Made by a program: the position numbers and the translations under genes. A stretch of 64,000 nucleotides of DNA from a virus: positions 35,224 through 99,223 of IMG/VR virus record IMGVR_UViG_3300024344_003209; one strand, given 5' to 3'. The notes beneath the pieces were generated by a model, which worked only from the letters and a program-made list of their open reading frames with translations, searched no databases and was not told the origin of the DNA. Below are positions 42,156 to 52,469 of the stretch, piece after piece (positions within the stretch are counted from its first letter, which is position 1; the number at the start of each line of letters is the position of its first letter).

Positions 42156-44006
42156 TTAGTATTCTAAAGCCTCCGCAGCAAAGCCCCTTCTGTCTATAAA
42201 TGACATTTCAGAAGAAGAGGTTAGATTATAGTCCGAATTAAAGTTGTAATTAATTTCCTCTAAGAAAAACGAAAGCTGGTTACTGACGTTTTGTTTTGCG
42301 CTCACAAAAGCTGACTTTTCGACCTCGCTTTTTATACTACTAAATACATTTCTGGAAGAAGTTTTTAAATAATCAGTATGTGCTTTATTTATTAGATTTG
42401 AGTTAGGGTTTCTTTTTAAAATACAATCAAAACTTATTGCTTTTCTTCCAAGTCTAGTTTGGTTTGAATCGTAATTAGTTTCTTTTATATTTGGAGCTAT
42501 AATAGAACCTCTTATTTTAGTAGGGGAAACATAACTTTCTTTTTTTGTTAATTTTCTTAAGTAAGTATCGTCTTTTAAAGACTTATCATCAGAGTAGGCA
42601 AAATTATAATTTATGGTTAAGCCATAAGCAGGGAAACTTACCCCTGAAGAGACTAAGTTTCTTGGGTATTGCAAGTCTACTGCATCTTCATCTTTTAAAG
42701 AGTCATGTAGAGGCCTCATTCTAGAAATAACGTCAGCAGGACTAGTGAACTTATCGTAAAGACTTTTAGTAGATAAGTCAAAATCTAAGTTTTTATTTTT
42801 GTCGTAAGGGGTTATAGTTCCAGACTCTGTAATTCGTACGTAACCATTTTCATCTTTAGAAGAGTTTAGATTATAGTCAAATATAGCTTCTTCATGCATT
42901 CTAGGGTTATTAGTAAAAGAAATATTATAACTTATGCTACCTGCTATCCTGTTTAAATTTTTTCCAAAAGAAACAAACTTCTTTTTTAAATCGTCGGATA
43001 AATTCCAAGATTCAGACCCTTCAACCCAGTCAGGTTTATCTTTTATCATACTAGACATTAAAGCTTGACACCTATCATACGCTCCAGATTTTAGCGACTC
43101 AAAACCGGAATAAGCGTTACTATATAAATCCTCAGGTCCATCATTATCCCCTAGGTTCGTTCTGCCTTTTACGTTTGCATTTTCTGTTATTGTTATAATC
43201 CCGTTTTGATCTCTCTGTATAGAGTAACTCAAGTCTGCAGACCAATTTGCATTCTTTTGTTCGTCTTTGTAAGCTCCACTCATAGTCTGAACTGACCTTG
43301 AAAAAGCATAAATGTTTCTTATTGAATCGTAAGACTCTGAAAAGTTTCCGCGAGTCTTTATAGTTTGCATGAATCCATCATACCTGCTATCTAAATAGCC
43401 TAGTTTTGGAGGGTCACTGAAAAACACATCTTTTATTAAATTTTTTGCCTGCTGTGATAAGTCAGATGGGTCACCGGAAGAGTTCCTTGTTAACTCTAAG
43501 TTTACATTTTGCTGAAAGCTAAACTGCCCAGTCTCACTTAAAGAAAAAGAAAAGCTTTCTGCTAGAGACTGAATATAATTTATATGACTAAGTGCTTGTA
43601 AATTCTTATATACCTCTGGATCAGCACCTTCTAAAGCATCTTTATTGTTAAAAGATTCTACATACTGCAAAGTCATAGATACTCTATGTACGGTAATTTT
43701 ATTGTTTGTTACGTCTGTCGGAAAAGAGTAAGCTGATATCTTAACATTATTAATTGTCTCTTGGTTCTGTCCTTGGCCTAAGGTGATCGACTCAGCAAAA
43801 CCGTTATCAAGTACCTCTTGAACATGAGCCTCTTCCGCAGAAGATATAGAAGAAAATTTTGCAGGCTCAGAAGAAGTGTCTGTAGGCAACATAAAAGCAG
43901 TCAGAGTTAGATTAACCGAGCGACCGTATTGAAATTGGCCAATATAAGCTAACTCATGACTATAATCTAAAACTTCTACATTAGTTAAATTTAAAGTGCC
44001 TGCCAT
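42156..44006 (-). CDS. Beta-repeat tail protein, paralogue A (616 residues)
   Basis: Encodes 616 residues, the first gene after the tape measure (16 bases apart, with AAGG before the ATG). It shares the modular layout of the following gene: N-terminal strands with VHRVSMTLQYVESFN, then modules such as IAGSISYNISFTNNPR, LTINYNFAYSDDKSL and ADLSYSIQRDQNGIITITEN. Siphovirus distal tail proteins occupy this position, but neither sequence shows a clear Dit motif. Two tandem copies might form two stacked rings or a hetero-ring. Confidence 0.6.
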   Translation of the reverse strand: MAGTLNLTNVEVLDYSHELAYIGQFQYGRSVNLTLTAFMLPTDTSSEPAKFSSISSAEEAHVQEVLDNGFAESITLGQGQNQETINNVKISAYSFPTDVTNNKITVHRVSMTLQYVESFNNKDALEGADPEVYKNLQALSHINYIQSLAESFSFSLSETGQFSFQQNVNLELTRNSSGDPSDLSQQAKNLIKDVFFSDPPKLGYLDSRYDGFMQTIKTRGNFSESYDSIRNIYAFSRSVQTMSGAYKDEQKNANWSADLSYSIQRDQNGIITITENANVKGRTNLGDNDGPEDLYSNAYSGFESLKSGAYDRCQALMSSMIKDKPDWVEGSESWNLSDDLKKKFVSFGKNLNRIAGSISYNISFTNNPRMHEEAIFDYNLNSSKDENGYVRITESGTITPYDKNKNLDFDLSTKSLYDKFTSPADVISRMRPLHDSLKDEDAVDLQYPRNLVSSGVSFPAYGLTINYNFAYSDDKSLKDDTYLRKLTKKESYVSPTKIRGSIIAPNIKETNYDSNQTRLGRKAISFDCILKRNPNSNLINKAHTDYLKTSSRNVFSSIKSEVEKSAFVSAKQNVSNQLSFFLEEINYNFNSDYNLTSSSEMSFIDRRGFAAEALEY

Positions 44007-44022
44007 TTTTATACCTTAAACA

Positions 44023-47000
44023 TTAAGCAACTGGCGCTGCTGAATTCAGCGCTGCGGGGTCTTGTATACTCTCTAGTCTATCTAATCTATCAGCTAAAGA
44101 TCTCATTTCGTCTGCTCCCGCACGTAAAGCGCTAGGTGTATTGCTGCTTACCATCGTTGCACTATCAGGAGCACCACCCATTTCAACAACAACATTAGTT
44201 GTATTTGTGCTTTGGTCATTACTTGTGTTATTATTAGTTACGTTAATAGGTTTGCTATCAAGTTCTTTTATTCTACCTTGAGCTTCCCCTCTTTTTTCGG
44301 AGTTTGTGTCGCGTACTCTTTGCCCAGCTTTTTGAATCTCTTCTTGGTCCGCGCCACCATAGGCATCATCATAAGCGTTGACTGCGGCTCCGCCTAAAAG
44401 CGCACCGCCTACCCACCCAGCGACCATGCCTATACCCCCTCCTATTGCTGTTCCAATTCCGGGAGCAATCATTGTACCTAAAGCCGCTCCAGCTTTTGCG
44501 CCTCCCCAAGCTCCAACACGAGAGCCTACTTTTTTACCCACATAAGCTCCTGCGACACTCCCTGCAACGTTTCCTGCTATCTTTCTGTCTTGTTTTTCGG
44601 CATCGCTCAGTCCTTTACCTGACTCATTTGCAAGAGCCTCAATTTCTTCAATATCCATATCTGTTAAAGAAGACATTGAATCTCTATAATCCTTCATCCT
44701 AGTCCTAAGAACGCCTCCTTGTGCGGACCTTCGCTGGGCATTTCGTTGTTGTTCTTTGTTTATCTTTAGCTGATCTTCAAGTGATTGAGTTTTTAATTCT
44801 ATACCGCTTTTGAGAGTGTCGTTTAAACTCTGTAGAGCTTTAGTATTCTGCTCTTGAGGGTTTCCTTTAAACAAAGCTGAAGCTTTTTCGGAAGCTGTTT
44901 TTCTTATATCTTTCTCCGACATTCCTAAACCTAGCGCTCTGTTCATTAGTCTAGTATCGTTTAATGCAACTCCAAAAGCTTCTTGTCTAGCTCTACCTCT
45001 CATATGATCGGGTAGTTCTCCCCCGGCTAGTTCCTGTATAGCTGCAAACCTATTAATTCTAGCTCTACCTACACCCACTCTGCTACCAGCGGATCTCGCT
45101 GTCATTTCAGCTTGGCCAGAGGCTCTTATTGTGGAGAACTGAGCGTTTAATTTACTTGGGTCAAGCAAAGCTTGCGTGCCGCCAAAAGACCTAAGTCTTT
45201 GAGCTTGTCTTGCTGCTTCTATTTGAGCTTTAGTCTGTTCGTTGATTTCTTTAGTTTGCAACTGCAGCTCTTCTTTCATTCTTTCGCTGGTTCCGCCTAA
45301 ATTTTCTACAGCTATTTTTGTGCCCTCAAGTAAGTCTGCTTGGGCTGTATCTTCAGCTATTTGCTCATCAGTTTTCCCTTCTTTTGATCGAAGTTCATCC
45401 ATTCTAGCCTGTATTCTATTTGCTTCTCTTTGGGACTCTGCTGCTGAAACGGACCCTATCCCGCCTCTTGCCGCTTGATTCATTAATTTACTAACTGACT
45501 TTTCTATATCTTCTCCTAGTATCCCGTCTGTCTGCCCTAAAGCGGTTTGGACTTCCTGAACTGTTCCGCCAAACTTAGTATTAGCGTCCGCTGTTATTTC
45601 TGAAATTTTATTTATATTGTCTAATTTTATTGAACCTACTTCTGTTAAGAATGCCTTTGCGGCCTTAGACGTTATCTCCATCACAGCTTTTCTCGTCTTC
45701 AGCTCTGACTCCATAGTCCTCTTCATTCTATTGACCCTCATAGTAGCTTCTCTATTGGCTTTAGCAAAAGCTTCTAATTCTGGCCTCATTTTTTCTCTTA
45801 TTTTTAGAGTCTGTTGAGTCTCAAGCGCTGATTTTGATAAACCTCTTATAAATTGCTCAGCAACAAAGCCTCCTTCTTGAAAAATATTTCTTAAGCTTGC
45901 GAATGCTTTTGCATCTTTTTCAGGATCTAAATTTAAAAGCTCTCCTGCTTTTTTAACTCGAGCGTCTACGTTATTTTCGTCGATTCGAGCTAAGTCCTTA
46001 AGATCTTTAGAAAGGCTTCCGTCATCTCTGAACGAATCTATACCTTGTCTAGTTATACTAGCTTGAACAAAGTCTGAACCTACTCTTTTTAAGTCTTGAC
46101 TAATAACTTTAAGGTCCTCTTCACTTCTGCCTAATATATCGTTGCCCGCAGTTTTATTTAATATGCTCTGCAGAGGAGAAGAGAAAAATTCTGCGAATCC
46201 TGCATCCCTGCCTCCTCTGACAGTATCTGCTGCAAACTTACGTTTTTGGGCTGCGTCCGCTAAGTCTCTTTCTTGCTGCTGAAACTGTTGTATCATACCT
46301 CCAATAATTTTGGGATTTATCACTCCAGCTAATTGTTTTTGATATTTTGCTGGGAGTTTAGCTAATTCCTTTTCAACCGCTTTAGTGGCGTTTAGCATCT
46401 CCGTTACTGTTGAGTTGGCGTTATTGAATACGTCTGTAACGTTTTGAGTTGCGTTACTGAATTTATCTAAAGCTCCTATGTTTTTCTCTGTAGCTTCTCT
46501 TACTTTTTCAAATTCTTTGGCTGCTAGCCTAGCCTCTTTAAAAGTTGCATCAAGATCAGACTCAGAAAATAAGTCGCCTAAAACTTTACCTAACGCTCCA
46601 GCAGCTAAAAGTCCTCCGCCGATCTTTGCTGGTCCTGCACCTCCAAGAAAACGTCCAGCGCCCGCTACTGCTCGTCCTGCGCCTCCACGAACGAAGCCAG
46701 CCGCTCTTCTACGCCGAGACCCAGCTGGTCCGAAAAATGGACCCCCATCTCGGTTATTAACGAAAGCTCTGTTTCGTCCTTGCATTCTTCTACCGAGTCG
46801 ATCCATCAAAATTGGAGCCCCTCCCATTCTTCTTCTTCTAGCTCTACCTAATTGCGAGTTAAATTCATCTGTGCCCCTTGATGCAGTTATGCCTCTAGAT
46901 TGATTAAATTCACCCATTGCATATCGCAAAGCAACACCCACCCCGACTAAAGTAGCTATACTATTGGTAAGAGATTTAGCCACTGTGTTGCTTTCGCTAA

Positions 47001-50000
47001 CAGCATTATTTAATCCAGATGCAGCCTGCTCAACTAAACCCATAATGAGAATAGTCTTCATTGCGCTATTGGTGTTTTCTTTTACTGCTCTAGTGTTTCT
47101 GTTCGTAGAAGAATCTTTCCCTCCGCTACCGCTTCCCGGCCCTGTTAATAATTTAGGTTTGTTTTCAGGTACGTCAACGATAGTGGCTCCTCCAAATTTT
47201 CCACCTCTTCCTCCTCCAGAGCCCGAAGCAAGCCCCGGATCGTGTCCGGCATATTTCTCTCCTGCTCTTTGAGCGCTCTTAAAGAATTTTTCGCTAAATG
47301 CTTTTTCCCCCTCTTTGAAGGCTCTAGTAAATGTATTAACTAGACTTGTTTCTAATGTGTCTAAGTCAAATGCTGGTCTAACAGCAGGTAAATTATCGCT
47401 AAAGTTAGGTACATACCCAGCAGCTCTACCTTGTCTTTTCGGGTCAACACCGGCGGCTATGCTATTATTAATCCCCTGACTTAAACCCATAGGTTCGTCT
47501 CTAGTATTGTAAATACCTAAACCAGCCGGGTTAGCTGAGTTTCTTAATCTATCACTTTGGCCTAATCTAATTCTTCCTGAAGGAACGCCTGCGTCTCTTT
47601 CTCTTCTAACGGCTTCGTGCAGCGCATTAAAATTTGGTATAAAGCCTGAAGATCTAGCTCCAGCGATAGCTTGTTTAATGTCAGTAATATAACCTTTAGA
47701 ATCTTGGCCAAATGCACTAGCGGGTGTAGAGTATATTTTTTTAACTATAGAGCCTGTGGCTGAATCGGTTAGTGTCCTTTTGGCGTCTGCTTTTTTCAAC
47801 TTATTGTTAAAGTCGAAATAGTCCATGAAGTCTTTGCCTCCTCCTGAAAAATCCCAAGTTTGTTGTTCGTCTGCGCCCAAAGCGTCTTCGAAAGCTGGTG
47901 ATGATCCTGAAGTTAATGCGTTTGCTACAGTTTCAAATATGTTGCCTTCTGCGCTAACAGAAAACAACGGTCTCCCATTACCTGATATATTAGCAGATAT
48001 AGCTTTGTTTTTTAATAATTTTTTACTAAAAGCATTAGCTAAATCTTGCATAGGTTGGGAGAATTGAGATCTAACTTCCTGACTGAACCAACCTTTTCTG
48101 TCGTTATCGTCTAAATTATTTCCAAGAGATCTAAATTGAACATTTTTAAATCCAACTCTGTCGTAAAAGCCTTCCAGCTGTTGTTTACTTAATTTTTTCC
48201 CTCCAAATGTTATTTCCTTTGAGCTCGTCTCTATATAGCCTCTGTCTGTACTTGTTCCATATAAACCTAAAGCTCCAATTTGATTCTTTGCGTCGTAAAC
48301 CCTAATGCCTGCTGCTTTTTCTTTTGTGTTTACGTTAGCTCCTTGGCCCGTAACCGCATCCCCTTTGAGTTTTTTGTTTCTTAAGTCAACTAACCCTTGG
48401 TCTTTAATTTTCTTACCTCTTATTCTTGCTGCGTTAAGGTCGTCTTCAGAAAGACCCAAATCAGGTCTTCCAGCATTAAGTACGTTTGCCGACATTTCTC
48501 CGCTTGCTACGCCTGACTCTATTCGCTTTAGTAAGTCTTCCTTTCCGAGTTTGGATTTCCTTATGAAAGGAGCTAGCGACACGCCAGCAAAGTTAGGTAC
48601 AAATCCTCCGCTTAAAGAAGACATATACTCTTTGTAAGCATCTGTATTTCTAGGCGGAACCACAAAGGTAGCTTTTCTACCCATAGAATTTCTTGTGTTT
48701 ATAACGTCTTCATATCCATTTATAGTAGCGTTAAATGAACCGCCTCTGCCGTCGTGTACTTTTTGCCTTTTTACTTTTGGGTTTCTGATTTGTGACCTAG
48801 AGTAACCGGAGGCCATCATACCCCCGACTTCGTCAGCAAAGTTAGGAGCGTACCCACCAGAAGCTCCAAATCTTGGTTTAGAACCTCCTGTGAAAGCTCC
48901 GAAATCAGGACTGAACCCAACTCCCGAACCAGATAATCCTTGAGCTAGTCTTTGGGACATTCTAAGTTGTTCTTCTAGAGCGTCAGTGTTTTTACTTATT
49001 TGGCTGAATATTTCTCTGTGTGCGTCTTCTACCGATATAGCCCCATCTTTAATCCTCCTCATTAAGTCAGGATTTTCTTCTAGGACATTGAAAATTTGTT
49101 TTTGTAAGTTGAGTTGAGTTTGGAAATTTTTATTAAGTCCTGTTAAAGTCTTGAAAGCATCTGCTGCAAACTTACCTAGTTGAGAAAACGTTTTAAATAG
49201 AGTGAAGCCTATGATTAGCAAACCGGGGCCTGCTATGAAATTACCTATACCTTCAAAAATACTTTTAGCTATTGCTCCGCCAATCTTACCTCCGTCAGTT
49301 TCTCCTAATTTTTCAAAACCCTCTACGATGCCAAAAAGCCTTTCTAAAGCTGGACCAAATGTTAGCTGACCTAACTCTGCCGCTCCTTCTTTGAATGTGT
49401 TTACTGTTCTATTGAACTGAGCAGCTAGAGTCTTATTTAACTCTTCATTCCTTTTTATAGCTTGATCGCTAGAGCCCAAAGATATTCCTAAAGCTCTATT
49501 GTATATACTGGTTTCTTTACTTAAGTCGCTCATTGCAGCTTTAAGTATGTTAACTTGGAACACACCACCAACGAGCTCTGATATTTGCGACCTTTGAGAC
49601 TGGCTTAAATTATCAAATTGTTTAGCTAAGTTATTTAGTACTTTAATGGCTGGCAATACATCACCCTGAACGTCTCTAACTGCTACGCCTAAGTTCTCAA
49701 GTTCTTTTATTACTCTTGGCCTTTGTATCCTAGTGAAAATAGTTTTAAAGCTGTTTCCTATTACCGCTCCACCCCTAGCTGTCTTTTGTTGGACTGTTGT
49801 TACTATAGCTAGAAGTTCGTCTAGGCTTACTCCTGCGCCTTTAGCTGAGGAACCTACACGACCTAAGGCTTTAGCTAGGTCATCTGAGCTAACAGCAAAA
49901 GCAGCGTCTACGTTAGCAAGTTTATTGATTATAGTCGTGCTATCTAGCCCAGCTTTATTAAAAGTGTTTATAGCCGCAGTTAACGAGTTTACAGCTTCAG

Positions 50001-50427
50001 CTGCGCCCATACCAGATAATCTAGCTAATATAAGAGCATCTCTGGTTCTTTTTAAAGTCTCTTCAGTGCCTAGACCTTGTCTTGCTAGCTCTGCAGCAGC
50101 TTGAGCAGCTACTTGAAAACTTTGTCCAGTCTGAGAAGCTATATCGAAAAGATCAGAGCCAAATTTCTTAAGGTTAACAGATGTGGCTTGAAGTATTACA
50201 TTGATATCTTTTAGGCTTTTTTCTACTTCAATTGCAGCTTTTACTGTAGCAGTAAGCGCTTTTCTGACGGCAAGAATTGCTCCCGCTGAAGCGCCGAAAG
50301 CCAAAACACGAGCGTTAGAAGCGTCAAGAGACTTCTCAAACTCCCCGAGTTGACCATTTATTCTACCAAGAGGCCTAAAACCCTTAGCGTTTAACACAAG
50401 ATCAATATTAATTTTGCTGCTTGCCAT
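44023..50427 (-). CDS. Tail tape measure protein, 2134 residues
   Basis: Encodes 2134 residues. Residues about 30-330 are the TP901-type tape measure core: KSLKDINVILQATSVNLKKF, AQAAAELARQGLG, GGAVIGNSFKTIFTRIQRP. Downstream are four PNF motifs (about 527, 610, 929 and 1006: GYAPNFAD, GFVPNFAG, GFIPNFNA, GYVPNFSD), an Arg/Gly-rich stretch (about 1195-1265), long coiled-coil-prone helices (1290-1900) and a glycine-zipper membrane-like segment (about 1945-2025: VAGSVAGAYVGKKVGSRVG; GTAIGGGIGMVAGWVGG). It sets tail length and probably reaches the host membrane through the glycine zipper. The ATG has AAGG five bases upstream. Confidence 0.92.
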   Translation of the reverse strand: MASSKINIDLVLNAKGFRPLGRINGQLGEFEKSLDASNARVLAFGASAGAILAVRKALTATVKAAIEVEKSLKDINVILQATSVNLKKFGSDLFDIASQTGQSFQVAAQAAAELARQGLGTEETLKRTRDALILARLSGMGAAEAVNSLTAAINTFNKAGLDSTTIINKLANVDAAFAVSSDDLAKALGRVGSSAKGAGVSLDELLAIVTTVQQKTARGGAVIGNSFKTIFTRIQRPRVIKELENLGVAVRDVQGDVLPAIKVLNNLAKQFDNLSQSQRSQISELVGGVFQVNILKAAMSDLSKETSIYNRALGISLGSSDQAIKRNEELNKTLAAQFNRTVNTFKEGAAELGQLTFGPALERLFGIVEGFEKLGETDGGKIGGAIAKSIFEGIGNFIAGPGLLIIGFTLFKTFSQLGKFAADAFKTLTGLNKNFQTQLNLQKQIFNVLEENPDLMRRIKDGAISVEDAHREIFSQISKNTDALEEQLRMSQRLAQGLSGSGVGFSPDFGAFTGGSKPRFGASGGYAPNFADEVGGMMASGYSRSQIRNPKVKRQKVHDGRGGSFNATINGYEDVINTRNSMGRKATFVVPPRNTDAYKEYMSSLSGGFVPNFAGVSLAPFIRKSKLGKEDLLKRIESGVASGEMSANVLNAGRPDLGLSEDDLNAARIRGKKIKDQGLVDLRNKKLKGDAVTGQGANVNTKEKAAGIRVYDAKNQIGALGLYGTSTDRGYIETSSKEITFGGKKLSKQQLEGFYDRVGFKNVQFRSLGNNLDDNDRKGWFSQEVRSQFSQPMQDLANAFSKKLLKNKAISANISGNGRPLFSVSAEGNIFETVANALTSGSSPAFEDALGADEQQTWDFSGGGKDFMDYFDFNNKLKKADAKRTLTDSATGSIVKKIYSTPASAFGQDSKGYITDIKQAIAGARSSGFIPNFNALHEAVRRERDAGVPSGRIRLGQSDRLRNSANPAGLGIYNTRDEPMGLSQGINNSIAAGVDPKRQGRAAGYVPNFSDNLPAVRPAFDLDTLETSLVNTFTRAFKEGEKAFSEKFFKSAQRAGEKYAGHDPGLASGSGGGRGGKFGGATIVDVPENKPKLLTGPGSGSGGKDSSTNRNTRAVKENTNSAMKTILIMGLVEQAASGLNNAVSESNTVAKSLTNSIATLVGVGVALRYAMGEFNQSRGITASRGTDEFNSQLGRARRRRMGGAPILMDRLGRRMQGRNRAFVNNRDGGPFFGPAGSRRRRAAGFVRGGAGRAVAGAGRFLGGAGPAKIGGGLLAAGALGKVLGDLFSESDLDATFKEARLAAKEFEKVREATEKNIGALDKFSNATQNVTDVFNNANSTVTEMLNATKAVEKELAKLPAKYQKQLAGVINPKIIGGMIQQFQQQERDLADAAQKRKFAADTVRGGRDAGFAEFFSSPLQSILNKTAGNDILGRSEEDLKVISQDLKRVGSDFVQASITRQGIDSFRDDGSLSKDLKDLARIDENNVDARVKKAGELLNLDPEKDAKAFASLRNIFQEGGFVAEQFIRGLSKSALETQQTLKIREKMRPELEAFAKANREATMRVNRMKRTMESELKTRKAVMEITSKAAKAFLTEVGSIKLDNINKISEITADANTKFGGTVQEVQTALGQTDGILGEDIEKSVSKLMNQAARGGIGSVSAAESQREANRIQARMDELRSKEGKTDEQIAEDTAQADLLEGTKIAVENLGGTSERMKEELQLQTKEINEQTKAQIEAARQAQRLRSFGGTQALLDPSKLNAQFSTIRASGQAEMTARSAGSRVGVGRARINRFAAIQELAGGELPDHMRGRARQEAFGVALNDTRLMNRALGLGMSEKDIRKTASEKASALFKGNPQEQNTKALQSLNDTLKSGIELKTQSLEDQLKINKEQQRNAQRRSAQGGVLRTRMKDYRDSMSSLTDMDIEEIEALANESGKGLSDAEKQDRKIAGNVAGSVAGAYVGKKVGSRVGAWGGAKAGAALGTMIAPGIGTAIGGGIGMVAGWVGGALLGGAAVNAYDDAYGGADQEEIQKAGQRVRDTNSEKRGEAQGRIKELDSKPINVTNNNTSNDQSTNTTNVVVEMGGAPDSATMVSSNTPSALRAGADEMRSLADRLDRLESIQDPAALNSAAPVA

Positions 50428-50450
50428 AGTACCTTACACCGTAATTTTTA

Positions 50451-50461
50451 TTAATTACACT
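50451..50461 (-). promoter_or_regulatory. Late-motif copy before the tape measure gene
   Basis: Minus strand AGTGTAATTAA in the 45-base gap between the chaperone-position gene and the tape measure, 23 bases before the ATG. Confidence 0.4.
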
Positions 50462-50472
50462 AAAATAACTTA

Positions 50473-51483
50473 CTATAACCCATGCAGATCCATTAAATCT
50501 TCAAAACTTATTTCTCCCTTTTCTTTGGCTAATTTGTTTAAGTCAATAACCTCCTCTCCGTCTTGAGCTACTGCGCCTAGCTCTTGTTTTGTTGCTCCTA
50601 CTACTGTTGAAGCACCAGCTTCGCCTTTTTGGTTGAGTCCGTCTTTTACTTGCCTACTTTTATCATTTAATTCATACCACTCAAAAAGAGATTTAGGTGC
50701 TTTGTAGTATTCTTCGGGGGGAGATTTTGAGTTACCCATTAGGGATTTAGTATATTTTGCTGTGTTAAGTAAAGATATTTGAAAATTAGTGAGCTCAATT
50801 ATAGGCTTGCCAAAATATGCATAAGCATCATCCCCACAAAGAGAGAAATTATTCATAAAAAAAGGGCAAACAGAGATTAACTTTACTTGATCATCATTGA
50901 ATATAGCGTAAGTATCAGCAAAACAATTCATTATTTCTGCTAAATCAGTATTACTTAATACATCAAACTCTTCTTCTGTATATAATAACTCTTTTAATTC
51001 CTTATCTTTGTAAAAAGCTTTATATACCATAAATTCATTTATTTTTTTAGAAGCGAACCCTTCTGCTGTCAGACCTATACTATCATTTCTTTCCTGACTT
51101 AATAAATAAACTTCTTGTTTTATAGGTTTTATTCTTTTTTCGATTGGTTTTTGTTGGACTTTTACTATTAATTTTTTTTTAGTAGCTTCTAAAGTTGATA
51201 ATTCTTCTTTTAAGCTTTCAAGATTTTGTTCTTGCTCCCAGCTCCATAACCCTTCTTCTATCATGAAGTCTAAAGCGTCTTTTTCGTTTTTAAGCCCGCT
51301 TTCTTGAGCTTCATGTAGGTAGTCCTCGTACTCTCTATCAGTAGTGTTAGAATCCATTTCGTCAAGGTGTTTGACGAAAACTTTATTCTCAACAGACTCA
51401 AGTCTGACTTCAGAATAACCAAAGATTATGTCCCTATATAGTTTTTTGCACTCAGAATAAGAATTTTTAAGTTTATCCCTCAT
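50473..51483 (-). CDS. Hypothetical protein in tail-assembly-chaperone position, 336 residues
   Basis: Encodes 336 residues, helical and charged. A short coiled coil lies at about 80-110 (QNLESLKEELSTLEATKK). The C-terminal end has an acidic EISFEDLMDLHG helix. No family recognised. It lies just before the tape measure and overlaps the upstream 331-residue gene by 11 bases (ATGAGGGATAA), which suggests coupled translation. Siphovirus tail assembly chaperones sit here and are often made as a frameshift pair, but no slippery heptamer stands out in the overlap. Chaperone role is inferred from position only. Confidence 0.55.
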   Translation of the reverse strand: MRDKLKNSYSECKKLYRDIIFGYSEVRLESVENKVFVKHLDEMDSNTTDREYEDYLHEAQESGLKNEKDALDFMIEEGLWSWEQEQNLESLKEELSTLEATKKKLIVKVQQKPIEKRIKPIKQEVYLLSQERNDSIGLTAEGFASKKINEFMVYKAFYKDKELKELLYTEEEFDVLSNTDLAEIMNCFADTYAIFNDDQVKLISVCPFFMNNFSLCGDDAYAYFGKPIIELTNFQISLLNTAKYTKSLMGNSKSPPEEYYKAPKSLFEWYELNDKSRQVKDGLNQKGEAGASTVVGATKQELGAVAQDGEEVIDLNKLAKEKGEISFEDLMDLHGL

Positions 51484-52468
51484 CTACCTTAGGCTCTTCT
51501 TTTGGTTCGTCCTCAGGCTCTTGGGGTTGTGGCTCTTCTGTTTCTTTTTGTTCTTCGTTGACTTCTTGCTGAAACTCTACCTCTAAGCCAGCTAGTTGCT
51601 TTATTTTTTCGTCATAGACTTCCTGAAGAGTTTCGTCTTTCCTTACTTCTTCTTTAATAAACTCTAAAGAATCATCAACCCTTTTAAAGTCTTCGTAAGT
51701 CTTTGCGTTTCCGCCGTTCCAAGCAGCTAAAATATAACTAGCTCTTTCTATTAGATCAGACCCGAACTCGTTGTCCGTTTCGGCAATAGTCTCTTCTAAT
51801 TTTTCGTAAAACTCTGATTTCTTATCAAAGGTCTTTCCTTCAAAAAAAGGAGTGAAATCGTCTATGCCGCCTTTTTGGTCATTCTTAAACTTTATATAAG
51901 TTAAAAAGAATAGCCACCACATGTTCGTTCTTCTTGCTGCTCTGGCTTCAGCTGTGTGTTCGTATAGACTCTCAGCAGCGACCTCGTATTTTTCCATGTC
52001 GGCTTTAATCTCTTCTATTTCTTCTACTAATTTTTTAAGCTTGTCTTGCCTCTCTTCCAAGGATAGGGTTTCGTCTTCTTGTAAATTCAATTGAACAATT
52101 TGAAACTCCCTTTCTTTTAGCATCAAGTCATTATATTTTCTGCCAAAATCTTCTTGTTCTTCCTTGCTTAGCCCGCCGCCGTCATTTTTATATCTCTTAG
52201 CTATCATAGCTCGAGTCATCATTCCGAGCTTAACTCCTTTCGATATTTCAACAGAATAAAAAAGATTACAGTCGTCGTACATTTTTCTTGTTGGCCTTTT
52301 AAGGTACACCTCGACTGTTTCTGTTATGTCTTTCTTCTTTTTTACGACTACTTCTTCTCCGTTTTCTTCTCTTGTCTCTTCTACTTCAGTTTGAGACTTT
52401 CTTTTTAACGGAAAAGCGTATAGCCATTTCTTTGTGTTGATCGGTGGTTTTTCTTTTTCTTCGGACAT
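51473..52468 (-). CDS. Hypothetical coiled-coil protein in tail-assembly-chaperone position, 331 residues
   Basis: Encodes 331 residues. An N-terminal part with YAFPLKRKSQTEVEETREEN leads to a long coiled coil (about 110-170: QDKLKKLVEEIEEIKADMEK), an aromatic TNMWWLFFLTYIKF segment near 180-193, and an extremely acidic Pro/Glu tail (about 295-331). One base separates it from the upstream 99-residue gene's stop. No family recognised. The order major tail protein, small protein, this gene, next gene, tape measure fits a chaperone set. Confidence 0.55.
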   Translation of the reverse strand: MSEEKEKPPINTKKWLYAFPLKRKSQTEVEETREENGEEVVVKKKKDITETVEVYLKRPTRKMYDDCNLFYSVEISKGVKLGMMTRAMIAKRYKNDGGGLSKEEQEDFGRKYNDLMLKEREFQIVQLNLQEDETLSLEERQDKLKKLVEEIEEIKADMEKYEVAAESLYEHTAEARAARRTNMWWLFFLTYIKFKNDQKGGIDDFTPFFEGKTFDKKSEFYEKLEETIAETDNEFGSDLIERASYILAAWNGGNAKTYEDFKRVDDSLEFIKEEVRKDETLQEVYDEKIKQLAGLEVEFQQEVNEEQKETEEPQPQEPEDEPKEEPKVDEG

Positions 52469-52469
52469 A

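Noticed and set aside
51473-51483. Programmed -1 frameshift joining the 331- and 336-residue genes
   Set aside because: No X-XXY-YYZ heptamer or downstream hairpin seen; a simple ATG/TAA overlap explains the arrangement.
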